From positions 434,001 through 498,000 of the forward strand of contig CAVUMI010000006.1 in assembly GCA_963742585.1 (NCBI GenBank): a stretch of 64,000 bases of DNA. Reading direction: 5' to 3'. Below, one piece after another: positions 16,910 through 27,600 of the stretch. Under the pieces are notes generated by a model. It was not told where the DNA came from. It saw nothing but the letters and a program-made list of their open reading frames with translations, and searched no databases. Both the position numbers and the translations under genes were made by a program. Position 1 is the first letter of the stretch; every line of letters starts with the position of its first letter. The DNA is from JACDEA01 sp963742585 (GTDB lineage Bacteria; Actinomycetota; Acidimicrobiia; Acidimicrobiales; JACDEA01).

Positions 16910-18388
16910 GTGGTGGAGACGATGGTGGCTAGTTCGGAGAACTCGCTGACCTGCGACTGGTTGGTCCCTGTCGACGACGCGTCTCACGATAAGCGCCGGC
17001 TCGTCACACTCCGCGGCGCGTATCCGAGGCAAGCGGCAATAGATTCGGTTCCCGAGGTGACCGAACCCCTGCCGACGACTGAATACACGCAGAGTGGGGA
17101 AGTGACGATCGCGTACCAGGTGACCGGCGTCGGCCACAACGACATCGTCGTGTTTGGCGACTGGAGCGCCCACCTCGACATCGATTGGGAGAACGCCTGG
17201 TTCGCGTCATTTCTGGAGCGTCTCGCGCACTTCTGCCGGGTCATCCGATTCGACCGGCGAGGTCAAGGCTTGTCGGATCGACGGCTGCCGCCGAGGGAAA
17301 TGGAGGAGGAGGTTGCCGACATGGCCGCGGTCCTCGATGCTGCCGGTAGCGTGCGCGCCGCCCTCTTCGGGAACGACGAGGCGGGAGCGCGTGCGGCGTT
17401 GTTCGCAGCCATGGTTCCGCATCGCGTGTCCGCGCTGATCCTGTTCGCGCCTTTCGCCAAAGGTTGCCGCGCTGAGGACTACCCGTTCTCGTTCCCGCGC
17501 GAGGTGATGCAGACGTTCGAAGATGTCATTCAGCAGCGCTGGGGCAGGGGCTGGCAAACGGCGGCAGCAGCAGAGATCGCTAGCGATCCCGACTATCAAC
17601 AGTGGAACGTGCGGTCACAGCGCTATGCCATGGGTCCAGGCGACGCGGCGCGGATGTTCAGGCTCTTGGTCGAGACGGACATCAGGGCCGTCCTCCCGTC
17701 GATTCAGGCGCCAACACTGGTCCTGCACCGCTCGGATGATCAGTTCTCACCCATCGAGCAAAGCCGCTGGTTCGCCGCCCAAATCCCGAATGCCACGCTG
17801 ATCGAGCTGCCCGGCACGGCGCATTTTCACTACGTCGACAGCGCCGAGGTTCTCGGACACATCGAGGAGTTCCTCACCGGCACTCGGACCGTTCCCCGCT
17901 CGCACCGCAGCTTGGCGACCGTGCTGTTCACTGACATCGTTGGGTCGACACAGACAGCCGCGGATCTCGGCGACGACCAGTGGCGTCTGCTGCTCGAGTC
18001 CCACCACCGCGTGACTGACGGAGTGATCCTCGACTTCGGCGGACGCCGCGTGAACTCGACAGGTGACGGCGTTCTCGCCACCTTCGACGGGCCGGCGCGG
18101 GCGGTGCGGTGCGCAGTCGCTCTGACGCGGGCGATTGCCGCGCTTGGGCTCCAGATCCGCGCTGGCGTACACACCGGCGAGGTCGAGCGCATCGGGCAGG
18201 ACCTCGCCGGCATCGGAGTCCACGTGGGCGCCCGCGTCGCCGCCTTGGCCGAGGCCGGGGAGGTGCTGGTCACAAGCACCGTCAAAGATCTGGCGCTCGG
18301 TTCGGGCATCGGGTTTCGGGACCACGGCTCGCACCTCTTGAAGGGCATCGACGCACCGTGGCACGTCTACGCCGTGGAGTCGACGTAG
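16910..18388 (+). CDS. Alpha/beta-hydrolase fused to class III adenylate/guanylate cyclase
   Basis: 492 aa from GTG 16910; GTG 17057 (443 aa) fits the family better, because the conserved part begins at TTEYTQSGEVTIAYQV. Residues about 55-325 are an alpha/beta-hydrolase fold (FDRRGQGLSDR oxyanion region, terminal GTAHFHYVDS with the His). The nucleophile elbow reads GNDEAG, with Asp where Ser is usual. Residues about 335-490 are a cyclase catalytic domain with metal-binding Asp in VLFTDIVGST and in STGDGVLATF, but HVGARVAAL where canonical cyclases have VNxAAR. This fusion is common in actinobacteria, and the hydrolase part may sense a ligand. cAMP or cGMP output is not decided by the sequence. 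Confidence 0.85.
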   Translation: MVETMVASSENSLTCDWLVPVDDASHDKRRLVTLRGAYPRQAAIDSVPEVTEPLPTTEYTQSGEVTIAYQVTGVGHNDIVVFGDWSAHLDIDWENAWFASFLERLAHFCRVIRFDRRGQGLSDRRLPPREMEEEVADMAAVLDAAGSVRAALFGNDEAGARAALFAAMVPHRVSALILFAPFAKGCRAEDYPFSFPREVMQTFEDVIQQRWGRGWQTAAAAEIASDPDYQQWNVRSQRYAMGPGDAARMFRLLVETDIRAVLPSIQAPTLVLHRSDDQFSPIEQSRWFAAQIPNATLIELPGTAHFHYVDSAEVLGHIEEFLTGTRTVPRSHRSLATVLFTDIVGSTQTAADLGDDQWRLLLESHHRVTDGVILDFGGRRVNSTGDGVLATFDGPARAVRCAVALTRAIAALGLQIRAGVHTGEVERIGQDLAGIGVHVGARVAALAEAGEVLVTSTVKDLALGSGIGFRDHGSHLLKGIDAPWHVYAVEST

Positions 18389-18424
18389 GCGACTGAATGC
18401 CATACCCGGTGGAGCTGCACGCGG

Positions 18425-18910
18425 CTAAGCCGGGCTGACCAGCAGCTCCGCTGCGATGACAACGCACACGTCCATCGGCAGGCTGGTCACGCCGATGGCG
18501 GTGCGGGCGTGGGCACCGACTTCCGGTCCGAACACGTCAAGGATCAAGTCGGAGAACGCGTTGATCACGAGCGTCGTCTGGCCAAACCCGGTGTCGGCGT
18601 TCACGAAGCCGTTGACCATGAGCCACTCCGAGATGCGGTCGAGGTCGCCCAGCCGGCGCTCCAGGTTCGCGAGCATCGACAGCCCCGCGAGCCGCGCCGC
18701 CTGCTGCGCGTCCTCGAGCGGGACTGCGCTCGGTACCTTGCCGAACGGGCCGCAAAGCGAGCCATCCGCGGCCTGTGGCAGGTGCCCTGAGGCGTAGGCG
18801 CGATCACCGCTCAGCCGCACCAACTCGAACGGGATCGAGAAGCCCGGTGGCGGTGGGACCAACGGTGGGAGCTCGAGACCCTTCTGCGCCAGCACGTCTC
18901 GCACGCCCAT
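18425..18910 (-). CDS. RidA/YjgF-YER057c-UK114 family protein
   Basis: 161 aa from ATG 18910. The pattern matches the longer RidA subgroup: PFELVRLSGDRAYASGHLPQ near residue 35, LSMLANLERRLGDLDRI in the middle, and the terminal ARTAIGVTSLPMDVCVVIAAELLV. RidA proteins form trimers and hydrolyse reactive enamines/imines; the catalytic Arg of true RidA (in the ..R.A.....LP motif) is present as HARTAIGVTSLP. Cytoplasmic. Divergent from the lipoprotein at 18984, with a 73-bp shared promoter region. Confidence 0.85.
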   Translation of the reverse strand: MGVRDVLAQKGLELPPLVPPPPGFSIPFELVRLSGDRAYASGHLPQAADGSLCGPFGKVPSAVPLEDAQQAARLAGLSMLANLERRLGDLDRISEWLMVNGFVNADTGFGQTTLVINAFSDLILDVFGPEVGAHARTAIGVTSLPMDVCVVIAAELLVSPA

Positions 18911-18983
18911 GGGACCATGTTTCCCACAAGACCGGATCCCGCACAAGCGAGCTGAGCACACAAGCAATGACTGGGGAGGCACA

Positions 18984-19448
18984 GTGAACCTGCGCAGAGT
19001 CGTGTTGGTCGCAACGCTTGCTGGTGTGGTGGTCCTGGCGTCGAGCGCCTGTGGCGAAAGCAGCGGAGACAAGCCCGGGGCTTCGCCGACCACCACCTCA
19101 AGCCGAGCCGCCGTCGCGCCCGACGTAACCGCGGTGGCCGACGCGTGGGCGGCGGCGGCCACCCCTGAGGCCGTGTGCGCGCTGATGACCTATGGCTTCA
19201 AACTCGGCGTGGCCGAAGGCAAGGACCCAGCACAGTGCGCGTCGTGGATCGCCGGCGTCCTTGGCGCGCCGGCCGCGTCCACGGCGACGATCGCGTCGGC
19301 GACCGAGGTACAGGGGCAGACCGCCGTCCGCGTGACCTTCTCAGACGGCTCGCCCGAGACCCTGTACCTCCTTCGCGAGTGCGGAAAGCTCAGGGTCAAC
19401 TCCCTCGGCGAGCTTCGCAGCAACCCTCCAGCGCCGCCCAGCTGCTGA
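18984..19448 (+). CDS. Small lipoprotein, unknown function
   Basis: 154 aa from GTG 18984, preceded by a strong GGGGAGG site. Lipoprotein signal with lipobox LASSAC (Cys about 24), a Ser/Thr linker, then a compact domain of about 110 residues with three Cys (EAVCALM, AQCASW, LRECGKL). No family recognised. The fold could be a cystatin-like or NTF2-like lipoprotein domain (ATEVQGQTAVRVTFSDGS), but this is a guess. The ribosome-binding site decides the start; the open frame begins earlier at 18909. Confidence 0.75.
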   Translation: MNLRRVVLVATLAGVVVLASSACGESSGDKPGASPTTTSSRAAVAPDVTAVADAWAAAATPEAVCALMTYGFKLGVAEGKDPAQCASWIAGVLGAPAASTATIASATEVQGQTAVRVTFSDGSPETLYLLRECGKLRVNSLGELRSNPPAPPSC

Positions 19449-19557
19449 GAACGCGCAAACGCGGCGGTAGTTGGTCTGGTAGGTAGTAGTTGGAGCTGCG
19501 TGCGTGCTGCGTGGTGGTGGTTTCGTGCGTTGGTGGTAGCAGGATGGTGGAGCTGTT

Positions 19558-19584
19558 TGAATCGGCCTGGGTTCCGTGGAGGCT
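19558..19584 (+). repeat. IS3 left terminal inverted repeat
   Basis: 27 bp starting TGAATCGGCCTGGGTT and ending TGGAGGCT. It pairs with 20840-20866 with three mismatches clustered at positions 17-19. Confidence 0.9.
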
Positions 19585-19602
19585 CCGAGTATCGGAGGAA
19601 TC

Positions 19603-20825
19603 ATGGAGTCCATGGCATCGCGGAAGAAGTTCCCGCCTGAGTTCAAGGAACGGGGCGTGCGGCTTGTCCACGAGTGGCGACAAGCACGTGGCCGCGACGA
19701 CGGCGGCCTGGTCGAGATCGGCAACCAGCTCGGCGTGCACCCCGAGACGCTGCGCCCAACTGGGTGAACCGCGCCGATGTCGATCGTGGCCGCCGGCCGG
19801 GAACCACGACGGCGGACGGCCAGCGGATCTCCGAACTCGAGCGCGAGGTCCGCGAGCTGCGCCGGGCCAACGACATCCTCAAGGCAGCTTCAGTTTTCTT
19901 CGGGCGACCGAGCTCGACGGTCGCCCGAAGAAGTAGTCGCCTTCGTCGACGCCCACCGCGACCATGAGTCCGGTGGGCGTCGCTGGGGGGTCGAGCCGAT
20001 CTGCGAGGTCTTGGAGATCGCCCCTTCCACCTACTACGCGGCGAAGTCCCGGCCGCCTTCGGCTCGCGCTGAGCGCGACGCCGTGCTCATACCGCTGCTG
20101 GTCGCGTTGTTCATCAAGAACTACTCGGTCTACGGCCGGCGCAAGCTGACCAAGGCGGCGCGGCGGCAGGGCCTCGACGTCGGCCGTGACCAGGTCGCCC
20201 GCCTGATGCGAGCGGCGCACATCCGCGGCGCCAGTCGTTCCCGTAAGCGGTTCACCCACCAAGTCGGACCCTGGCCATGTGCGATCGCCGGACCTGGTCA
20301 ACCGCGACTTCACCGCCACGCGGCCGAACGAGAAGTGGGTTGCCGACTTCACCTACTGCTCCACATGGTCCGGCATCGTCTATGTCGCCTTCGTCATCGA
20401 TGTGTTCTCCCGGCGCATCGTCGGCTGGAAGGCGGCCCGGTCCATGACCACGGCGCTCGTGCTCGACGCGTTGAACATGGCCGCGTGGACGCGGCGCGGC
20501 GAATCGATCGACGGCGTGATCTGTCACACCGATGCGGGATCGCAATACACCTCGATTGCCCACACCGAGCGTCTCGAGGAGATCGGCGCCGCACCTTCGA
20601 TCGGAACCATCGGCGACTCCTTCGTTCAAGACCGAGCTGCACCGCAACCCCGCGGCCCTCGCCGACAACGGCGGACCCTGGCGCGGCCTCGACGACCTCG
20701 AGCTGGCCACCTGCGGCTGGGTCAGCTGGTTCAACGAGGAGCGCTTCCACGGAGAGCTCGGCGATCTCACACCGGCCGAAGTGGAGGCCGAGTACCGTCA
20801 CCGATCTCAGCCCGACGCGGCATGA
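19603..20825 (+). pseudogene. IS3-family transposase OrfA-OrfB, degenerate
   Basis: Start ATG 19603 after GGAGGA. The OrfA part is a helix-turn-helix (SRKKFPPEFKERGVRLVHE) that shifts frame near 19755 (ETLR to NWVNRADVD) and ends in a leucine-zipper-like ELEREVRELRRANDILKAA. OrfB starts by the usual -1 shift near 19895, breaks again near 20265, and continues as an integrase core: catalytic Asp in KWVADFTYC and in CHTDAGSQYTS. At about 20620, GTIGDSF jumps to FKTELHR: about 10 residues, including the DNALAE segment with the catalytic Glu, are missing. The DDE triad is incomplete, so the element cannot move by itself. Confidence 0.88.
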
Positions 20826-20839
20826 GCACCAACCAAATC

Positions 20840-20866
20840 AGCCTCCATCAAACCCAGGCCGATTCA
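20840..20866 (-). repeat. IS3 right terminal inverted repeat
   Basis: Reverse complement starts TGAATCGGCCTGGGTT and ends TGGAGGCT, matching the left repeat at 24 of 27 positions. Confidence 0.9.
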
Positions 20867-20951
20867 GTCGCAACCGAGCCCCTGGCCGTTCAACGCCCCG
20901 ACCAGAGGCGGGAGCGGAACGACTTAGTCAGTGATGTGAAAGAGGCTGCTC

Positions 20952-21001
20952 TGGTGGAGACGATGGGACTCGAACCCACGACTTCCTGCTTGCAAAGCAG
21001 G
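20952..21001 (-). repeat. Left attachment repeat: 3' part of tRNA-Ala(TGC)
   Basis: 50 bp identical to 33474-33523 in the same orientation. It corresponds to the 3' part of tRNA-Ala, from the anticodon stem through the T-arm to the encoded CCA. The copy at 33474 belongs to a complete tRNA; this one stops at the anticodon stem and is not a functional gene. This is the usual footprint of a tyrosine integrase that uses a tRNA 3' end as attB. Confidence 0.92.
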
Positions 21002-21391
21002 ATCGAGACATCGAGCGACCAGGGGTGGAACTGTAAGAGCGCTGGTCAATCGCTGATTCAGTGACCGCTGCAACCGCTGATTGCGCGCAGGTGCCCACTG
21101 CTATGGGCACGTGGTGGGCACGCCAGTGCCGTCACGGCTGGAGTGATCCACGGTTGCGACACCGGCTGACACCGAACCGATAGCCGACATCGTGGGCATG
21201 ACGGCATCGTCATACCGGGTGTCGTCGGGCGGACGGTCGCGGCGCTGGTTGCACGCAGGTCCCGTGTTCCACCAGAGCAGCTGTGTTCACCGGGTCGCCG
21301 TGCACGTACACGTAGTCGTTGTGTTGGGGCACCACACCGCCATAGGTGGCCCGCCAATCAGCCGAGTCACCAACCTCTCGGGCCACAACAC
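21002..21391. other. Non-coding left end of island
   Basis: No supported gene in 390 bp. It holds one copy (21104-21124) of a 21-bp sequence, TGGGCACGTGGTGGGCACGCC, that recurs once at the island's other end. It may be an arm-type integrase site or a leftover of integrase coding sequence. Otherwise nothing was recognised. Confidence 0.5.
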
Positions 21392-21676
21392 CTAGTCAGG
21401 CTCGGGCGGGGCTTCGCCTTGGCAATCGGTGACCTTGACTCGGGCGCGCCACATCCCGTGCGACAATTCGACGCAACTCTCATCAAGTACGCACCCCGAC
21501 ATCCCGGCGGCAGGCGCGTACAGCCGGTATTCGCCACGACTCTTCTGGTTTGTGTCGAGACACAAGAGCTCGGGCCCTTGAATCGATCGCCAACCCGACA
21601 AGCCAACGAAAGTAAGCAGGGACGTCAGAACGGCTGTTATGACGAGTGTTCGCTTACGGCGTCTTCCATCCTCCAC
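21392..21676 (-). CDS. Small single-pass membrane protein, candidate immunity protein for the RHS C-terminal domain
   Basis: 94 aa from GTG 21676, with TAGGAG 5 bp upstream; that site overlaps the stop of the RHS gene, and the two frames are 8 bp apart. The N-terminus is basic (EDGRRRKR), then one TM helix (TLVITAVLTSLLTFVGLSG), then an outward domain of about 60 residues with four Cys (LLCLD, GCVLDESCVEL, DCQGE). No family recognised. The position directly after a variable toxin-like C-terminus is where polymorphic-toxin immunity genes sit. Function is by position only. Confidence 0.6.
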   Translation of the reverse strand: MEDGRRRKRTLVITAVLTSLLTFVGLSGWRSIQGPELLCLDTNQKSRGEYRLYAPAAGMSGCVLDESCVELSHGMWRARVKVTDCQGEAPPEPD

Positions 21677-21684
21677 AGTTGCTC

Positions 21685-24600
21685 CTAACAGTTGATGGCC
21701 CACGGACGCCCGCTCGCCTTCGTTCCTGCGCCACAGCTCGCAGAACTCCATTGAGCGGAGAACTGCTGATTTAGCCAGATCATCAGCGCTCGACCCGATC
21801 GCCTCCCCGGGTTGAGCGTCGTCGCCCACGCGAGGCCAATCTGGTTGTTGTGGCAGTCCATCGCCTCCGCAGCGCCGGCTCTCGACCCACACTGGTTGAG
21901 TTCATGCCGTCGGAGGATCCCCGCAGCGGTCGTATGGCTGAAGGTCAACGTCAGGTAGGCCGCCAACACCGTGTGCTTTCTCGCATTCCGTCGCCCATTG
22001 TCCGTTGTCCCGAGGTAGCCGTGGAACATCGATTCAACATCGCGAAGCTTGTTGCACGTCCAGAGGTGGCTCAGGCACCACGCGGCCTCGCGGCGGTTTA
22101 GTCCTCGGACATAGGTGCCCGTTAGGTCGAATGAATTGATCGGGTCGCCAGTTGCGTAGTCGTAGTCATTCGACGACCCGGCCTCTACGGGGTCGACCTC
22201 CAAGAACCGGCCTAGGGCAGCCACGTACGGACGGGCTCCCATCTCGATGACGTCAATGCCTGCAGCATGTTCCCGCGGCCGCATCTGCGAGCCGAGCCAC
22301 CCGTAGTCAAGATTCCCGCTCGAATTGTCTGGAGAGCTGCTACCGATCCCCTGCCCATATGGGTCGTAGGAGTAGCTGCCGGTCTTCGCTCCAGCGGCAT
22401 CTGCGGTCGCGACAATGTCGCCGTGGATGTTCGGGTAGCTCCAGACGTCGCCGCCCAGCGCGTTTCGTAACGCTTGCGCCACCGATGACGCCGACCTGCC
22501 GCTCGATCACTTGGTTGTTGGTGTTGAGCGTGAACGACGGACTGTCACCGCCTCCCGCGAACCCGTAGCGAGTCGTCACGCCGTTTTCAGTCCGCGCCAC
22601 GATTCGATCCAGCGCGTCGCGGGTGTAGCGAACGGTCGTCGCTCCAGCGACCGTCTGGACGTGGCGATCATCGCCGTCATACGTCAGCGTCTGTCCACCC
22701 AGGGTCGTGGTGTTGCCGCGGTCGTCGTACTGCACGGCAGTGATACCCGGCACCGTCGTCGAGCTCAGCCGATCTGCCGCGTCGTAGCAGTACGTCGCCG
22801 TCGTCAGGTTGTCGGTGCTGGCCGTTCGGTTCGTGTTCTTGCCCGCGGTCGCGAAACCGCAGGTGTTGGTGGGTGCGTACGTGTACGTGTAGGCGTGGGC
22901 GAATGACCATGCGCTCGTCAACCGCGCCGCACCGTCGTAGACAAAGTTGTCGCCAACGGGGTTCGCGTCAACCAGGTCGACGGTCTGATTCTTGACGCGA
23001 CCGGCCAGGCTGAAGTCCACATCGTCGATGGCCAGGTTCAGAAGGCCGCCCGCGTCTATCCACTTGTACGCCTTCGTTCGACCAAGCAGGTCTCGCCCGA
23101 CCTCCAGGCGGCTGCCATTGCCGGCGGCAGGAGCGGTGGGATAGTCCACAGCCTCAAGCAAGCCCGTAGCGGCGTTGTAGGTCGGCGTCGCGATCGTCGT
23201 TCCGTCAAGGCGTTGCTCTGTCGGCTGGCCGACATCGTTGACTACGAGGTGTGTCACGCCACCTGGGCCTGCGGTGTCGGTGACCCTCCCCGCCTGGTCG
23301 TATGCGGTGGTTGTCGTGTTGCCCCACACGTCGGTGCTCGAGATGACCCGCCCGAGCAAATCGACCGTGCTCGTCACCGTCCCGGCCGGGTCGCTGACCG
23401 AATTGGTAAGGGGGTTGCCGCCGACGGCGTAGTTGGAGGTCACGGTTCGGGCGGGCTCGGTTCCCCTGGCCGGGACATCAGTAGTTACCGGGCGGTCACG
23501 GGCGTCGTAGGTAACGCAGGTCCACGGGGCCGAGGAGATCGATGATCCGATTCCTTCGCGCGTCCCTGCGGTGCGGCCCGCGATGTCGTAGACCGATTCC
23601 TCGACGCGCTCACTCCCGCCACCCGACGGTGCGGGGCCGGTCCGCCGCCTCGCGAGGCCGGCCTGGACCGCGCCGGTTGTCGCGCACGTGTTCGTGGGCG
23701 CTGCATCGGTGGCGATGTAGTACGCGTAGCTCCATGCGTTGTTGCCCGGCAAGGTGCGGCTGATCTGGCGCCCGTAGTGCTCACCGACGACCGCCGGCTC
23801 GTAAGCGAACGTGGTGCGCAGCGCGAGGCCGGCTGGGTCGACCACGGTCGCGGTGGCCTGCCCGAGCTGTGGGTTGGCGTACTCGGTGTTGGTCTGCTTG
23901 CCGTCGGCGTCGACTGATGAGGTGGGCAGTCCGTAGCTCGGGCGCAGGCCACCAACGAGGTTCGAGCCAACGATGGCCAGCGACGCGGTCCCGTACCCGG
24001 CCTGGTACTCAAGAGTGAGACGGTGATCGCCGGCGGCAACCGTCGCGGAGGTGACGTTGCCGACCGCACCGCCGGTTCCCGCTGCGTAGTGGGTGGCGAG
24101 TCGTCCCGCCGGCAGCGGGTGTTTGTAAATGGCGACCTCGTCGAGGGTCCCCGCCCAGTAGCCGGCCACGTGCGCTCGGCCGATGTAAGTAGTTCTATGC
24201 CGGTAGGTCAACGTTGGCATGGCGATAGTGCCGCTGCCGACGACCGCCCCGTTGCGGTACAGCGACACGGCGCCCGTCTTCGAGACGGTCACCGCGATGT
24301 GTGAGATCTGATTGAGCGGCAGCGCGTTGGTCGCCGTGATCGAGGGCTGCCATACGCCGGCCACATTCACGTTGAACGCGAGGTTCGTTGTCGTGCCCAC
24401 GCGCTGGAGCACGATCGAGTCCTTGCCGGTATCGGCTTTTCCGGGCAGGCCGATGTCGATGATGCGCCCGTTGGCGGTACTCGAGGTCGGCTTGGCCCAG
24501 GCCTCGAGGGTGAACCCGTCGGTCCAATCCTTGAATAGTTCTGCCGACGTTCCCTGCGGGTTAATCCAGCCCGACGCACCGTCAAGGCTCACCGCCGGGT

Positions 24601-27600
24601 TGCCGTCGGCGACGAGGCCGGACTGATTCATGGTGACGGCGCCCTGGTAGTTGGCACCCGGGTTCGCACCATCGCCGTACTCGGAGGCGCCGCTGGTCGT
24701 ATTCGGCTCGGCCAGCCGGAGCCAGGAGTCGGGATCATCCGCGGCCACGGCCCGCGCGATAGCGCGACGCATGGGCGGCGATGCGGGCGCGGCTGAGGCT
24801 GGCGTCGACTCCGTGGTTGTAGATGGCGACCTCGTCGAGGCGGCCCACGAAGTCATACGCGTTGGCCGCCGCGACGTAGTCCGCGCGTGCCGAGGTAGAC
24901 AGGGTTGGCGTTGGTGCTGACCGCGCCCGTGACGTTGTTGAGCGACCCGTCGAGGTTGCCGTTGCGCCAGAAGTCGACCCGCACGCTCGTCTTGGTCACC
25001 GCGATGTGACTCCAGGCATTCAGGGGCAATGCGGTGTTCGCTGCGCCGCCATAGAACGTGCCCCCGGCCACCTGCGCGAACTCAGGCACCAGGCTCGGGT
25101 TGAGACGGAACTCGAAGGTGTTGTTGGTGCCGCCGTTGCCGAGGCCCTTGGTCGCGATCATGTGATATTTGCCGGTGACCGTGGGCCGCACCCACGCTTC
25201 GACGGTGAAGTTCTCCGTGAGGTTGAAGACGTCGTTATGGACAACGGTGACCCGACCGCCGGCTGCGTTGGTGACCGAACTGTCGGGGTCGAGCGTGTCG
25301 GATCCGATCGATCCCGCGTGACGGCTCCTACGTAGGTCCCCGACGCGGTCCCCATCGCGTCGACCGCGGTGGTCGATCCAACCGCGTCGCCGAGGCGCCA
25401 CCATGCCGCCGGGCGGTCAGCCTTGACGCTGCCCCGGAATGTGCTGGGGACGGTGTTGAGAATTTCCTCGTCGTCGGCCCACAACCGGGCGCCGCTGGTT
25501 TCGAGGTTCGTCGGGCTGGTGTTCACGCTGAGCGTGCTCCCACCACTGCCGATGGTCGCTTGGCCGGTAAGCCGGCCCGAGAAATTATCCACCGCGACTC
25601 CGGTCGCGGGCGAGCCGCTGGCCCAGGCGTTGGTGGCCGGGACTAGAGCGTGTGCCTTGGTGTCGCCGGTGAGGTCTGGCGTCGAGTACCAGGCGGTGGC
25701 AAGGCCGGCGAGATCTTGGTTGTTCGTCTGCTTGTCATAGGCCGTGGTGGTGTGCGGGACGTCGGCGGCGTGCAGCGTCGTCGGCCGGTAGGCCGCCGGA
25801 TCGGGAGGCGCGTTGAACCAAGACACCGGTGCCGGGCCGTAGGTCTCGACGACATTGTCGGCCGCGTCGTAGAACATGGTGCTCTGCAGGCCTGCGGCAT
25901 CGACAGCTGCAACCGGGCGTCCCTTGACGTCCCAGCTCGTCGTCGTCGCCCTCCCCAATGCGTCGGTGTCAGTCAGGGTCCGGCCACGGGGATCGTAGGC
26001 GGCCTTGCGGGCAAAGCCGTTGGCCTCAACCAGGCCGGCGACGTGGACGATTGTCTCGTTCGGGCTGTAGGCGTAGGTGTGCGCTGGGCGAGCAGCGCCG
26101 GCAGTGGGAGCCGGAAGTGTCACGCCGCTGACGCGATTGCCCGAGTACGCGATCTGGATACGCGTGGTCGTGTCGTCGGTGCGAACGCCCGCGGCGACCG
26201 CGTCGAATGTCAGCGGGTCGCGGACCTCGACGAGCTGGTTACCGACATAACCGAAGTCGGTGGTCGCGCCGCCGGGCTGCTCGATCCTTGCGAGCTGGCC
26301 GGCCTTGTAATGAAGGCGCGCCGCGACGGCATACCCGCCGCCGCTCGGCGCACCACCAACATCAGCGCCGACAGGGGTCACGGGTTTGTCGAAGTAGGTC
26401 ACCTTGCACAGGCCGCCGGTGGGCGGCGCATCGAATCCTGCGAGCGTCGGACAGGTTTGCCCGGTGACGACGTTCTGGTACGTGAGGACCGCGAACCTCG
26501 GCGAGGCGGGGTCGGAGATCTTCGTCAGGGCGGCCTCGATGCCCTCGTAGGAATACCTCGGCGCCGCGCGGTTGAGATCGTCGATCGCCGCTGTGGCCGA
26601 GCGGAGGAACCCGTACTCGTCGAAGGTGTAGGTGGCGCCACTTGGCGAGGAGAACGTGAAGCCCCCGTCGTTGGTCTTGCTGAGGGTTCCGCTATCTCCC
26701 TCGGCGGGAACGAAGCCGCTGCCGGTCCAGAGGAACAACGCTGTGTAGCCGTCGGGGCCCTCGAGCGTCACTGAGTCGTCGTCGTTCTTCCACAAGGAGA
26801 CGTAGTCGAGCGCGCCGGCGCCCGGTGAGAACGTCCAGCCGACCGGCAACGGTGTGGCGAAGCTCGGATCAGATGGCGAGAACCACGGCACCGGCACCGG
26901 CATGGGCGTCCCGTTCACGCGGACCCACGGATGGAACTGCGCCGTGCCCGTATCCTCGAAGTATTCGATCTTGATCGACGCCGACTCTTGCGCGGCCAGC
27001 GACACCGATGTCCCGTATTGCGGCGTGCCCGCGGACTGCACGACCCAACGATTGAGCTTCAGGGCCCCATTGATGTAGATCCGCACGCCGTCATCGCTGT
27101 CGGCGCCGAACTCGTAGTTGCCGGCGACCGGCACGGTGACGGTGCCCTCCCAGGTCACGCGGAAGGCGTCAGCGCCCAGCGGCGCTCCCGGCGAGGCCGT
27201 GCCCCAGTCGAAGTCGACCGAGGGGTCGCGCCGCACGAAGCCGGCTGGGTAGATGAGGCCGTGCCCTGGGGTGGCGAACGAGTACGTTCCGGTAAGGCCG
27301 GTGGAGGCGACCGCCGAGTTGTAGGCAAAGGACACGCCGATGCCGCCGCCGGCCGTCGGGATGGTCGGCGAGCCGACCGCCAGCGTGGCGTTGCCGTTGG
27401 TGAGGTTGACCCGCACCGGCCCAACGGTGTCGGCGGGGCGTCGTTCGTCGGCGCCGAGCTGGGAATCCACCGAGAAGACCCGCGACCATGTCCCGCCGCC
27501 GCTGATGGAACCGTTGAAATAGTTAAAGGTGGTCTCGAAGAAGGTGTCGTCGCTGCGCATGACCCGCCACTCATACGGGATGCCGCCCTCGAGGATCCCC

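Larger units (their letters stand above)
19558..20866 (+). mobile_element. Decayed IS3-family insertion sequence
   Basis: 1309 bp delimited by 27-bp imperfect terminal inverted repeats (19558-19584 and 20840-20866, 24 of 27 identical), beginning TGAATCGG and ending CCGATTCA as in the IS3 family (TG...CA ends). It holds an OrfA/OrfB-type transposase broken by several frameshifts and one deletion. Flanking bases (GTT left, GTC right) show no clear target duplication. It lies 85 bp from the left attachment repeat of the tRNA-Ala island, just outside it. Confidence 0.9.

Noticed and set aside
19449..19557. G/T-rich stretch left of the IS3 element as a repeat array
   Set aside because: Irregular low-complexity sequence with no fixed period.
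20941..21064. Protein-like METMGLEPTTSCLQSR frames at 20.95 and 33.48 kb
   Set aside because: Antisense translation of the tRNA-Ala 3' end, a well-known annotation artefact.
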